This document shows positions 5,431-6,237 of a stretch of 6,237 nucleotides of DNA, piece by piece (position 1 is the stretch's first letter; each line of letters starts with the position of its first letter). The notes below the pieces were generated by a model. The model saw only the letters and a program-made list of their open reading frames with translations. It was not told the origin of the DNA and searched no databases. The DNA is taken from the NCBI GenBank assembly GCA_023251595.1, contig JAHEYM010000252.1, forward strand, positions 1-6,237. Reading direction: 5' to 3'. The position numbers were made by a program, and so were the translations under genes. The stretch comes from Bacteroidota bacterium (GTDB taxonomy: Bacteria > Bacteroidota > Bacteroidia > AKYH767-A > JABDAW01).

Positions 5431-6237
5431 ATGAAAAAACAAATTCTACTTGCAGTTGCCCTCTTTATTGCGTTCACATACTTGTTCCCTTCGGACTCAG
5501 TTGCTCAGGCACCACAGGCATTCAATTATCAATCTGTTGTTAGAGACAAGGATGGAAATCCGATGACAAGTGCAAAAATCACTGTCAGAGCCACGGTTCG
5601 TGACGGTTCTGAGACCGGTGAAAATGTATATCAGGAAACCCATGAAGTAAAAACAAACACGATGGGCTTAATTACACTAGAAATCGGAAACGGTGTTGTA
5701 GTGAACGGTATTTTTTCGGATATTAAATGGGGAATGGGTTCAAAATGGATGCAAATTGAAGCCGATTTTGGTGAAGGATTTATTCCGATGGGAGCCTCAC
5801 AATTACTCAGCGTTCCTTATGCATTATATTCAGGGAAGAGTTTAACAACTATTGGCAATCCAACTGATCAGACAGGTGCAGACAGCACCGCAAGAAATAG
5901 CGCAGGAATCGGAGTATTAGCAACAAGCTATCCATGGATAACGGTAGGCAATCAGGCTCTTCCTACAGACTTTATCGGCACTCTCAATATCGTACCTCTT
6001 TATTTCAGAGTAGGCGGAATAAACGCAGGCAGGCTCGATATGGTGAAAGCCAATACTTTTTTGGGTCTGCAATCCGGCGATCACACCACAATCAACACTG
6101 TGGGAGAATGGAATAGCGGTACCGGTGCCAATTCACTTTCTAATAACACAACGGGAGATTATAATACTGCAAACGGAGGTTATGCACTCTCTGCAAACAT
6201 TTCTGGAAATTTAAACACCGCGAATGGATTTGCCTCA
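5431..6237 (+). CDS. Exported protein with Bacteroidota N-terminal beta domain and YadA-like head repeats, 3'-partial
   Basis: The frame opens at ATG 5431 and stays open to the right edge, giving 269 residues of a longer protein. Residues 1-26 are a signal peptide (MKKQILLAVALFIAF..., cleavage near SVAQ). Residues about 28-134 form a domain common at the N-terminus of large Bacteroidota surface proteins: QAFNYQSVVRDKDGNPM, VYQETHEVKTNTMGLITLEIG and the closing LLSVPYALYS. Residues 165-205 contain ITVGNQALPTDFIGT and LYFRVGGINAGRLD. From about 232 come two head-type repeats, NTTGDYNTANGGYALS and NISGNLNTANGFAS, of the NTANG class seen in YadA-like left-handed beta-rolls. Family members often continue with many such repeats and end in a coiled stalk, an S74 peptidase-type chaperone domain or a T9SS tail; which applies here cannot be seen. 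The likely role is a fibrous surface protein. A 44-bp gap separates it from the gene before. Confidence 0.85.
   Translation, partial: MKKQILLAVALFIAFTYLFPSDSVAQAPQAFNYQSVVRDKDGNPMTSAKITVRATVRDGSETGENVYQETHEVKTNTMGLITLEIGNGVVVNGIFSDIKWGMGSKWMQIEADFGEGFIPMGASQLLSVPYALYSGKSLTTIGNPTDQTGADSTARNSAGIGVLATSYPWITVGNQALPTDFIGTLNIVPLYFRVGGINAGRLDMVKANTFLGLQSGDHTTINTVGEWNSGTGANSLSNNTTGDYNTANGGYALSANISGNLNTANGFAS

Noticed and set aside
5411..5433. AACCATTCATCCCTAATAA before the last gene resembles a half-site (CCATTCCCTAA).
   Set aside because: It needs a 2-3 base insertion to match and has no partner 21 bp away, so it is not called as an operator.
5934..6116. A 60-codon plus-strand frame in the last part of the window.
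   Set aside because: It is out of frame with the exported protein that starts at 5431, whose signal peptide and domains are clear.

Overview
The window looks like chromosomal DNA of a Bacteroidota organism (Flavobacteriia, Chitinophagia or a relative). The grounds are AT-rich DNA, two type IX secretion (T9SS) C-terminal sorting domains, a SprB-type repeat, a sensor kinase fused to a Y_Y_Y-capped two-component-regulator propeller, and a promoter with the Bacteroidota -33/-7 pattern (TTG, 19 bp, TAnnTTTG). All genes are on the + strand and there are no RNA genes, transposases or CRISPR arrays.

Left half (1-3663), signalling. The first reading frame enters from the left edge and runs to 2847. 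It encodes a periplasmic sensor of propeller repeats, a Y_Y_Y domain, one membrane helix and a LytS/YehU-type histidine kinase core. One in-frame TAG at 472-474 breaks it, so it is either a recent pseudogene, a split gene or a sequencing error. A second kinase core (3052-3663) follows. It aligns to the first without gaps over 203 residues (about 53% identical by hand count) but has no sensor and no membrane helix, and its homology starts directly after three consecutive stop codons. It is best read as a 5'-truncated tandem copy.

Between and after the kinases, each of the two roughly 200-bp intergenic regions carries a pair of CC(G/A)TTCCCT direct repeats spaced exactly 21 bp. This is the geometry of binding sites for LytTR-type response regulators, the usual partners of LytS-type kinases. 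About 40 bp downstream of each pair lies an inverted repeat. In the second region its right arm is also the -7 element of a good Bacteroidota promoter; in the first region the equivalent element is degenerate and the -33 is missing. The two blocks look like copies of one kinase-operator-promoter module.

Right half (3864-6237), exported surface proteins. The second operator and promoter point at a 304-aa SprB-repeat/T9SS protein, followed by a 179-aa T9SS protein and the start of a protein with a YadA-like head region that runs off the right edge. The working model is that the kinase pair, through a LytTR regulator not present in the window, controls at least the first of these surface proteins. 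The operator assignment and the regulatory link are inference from sequence; the reading frames, repeats and domains are visible directly.
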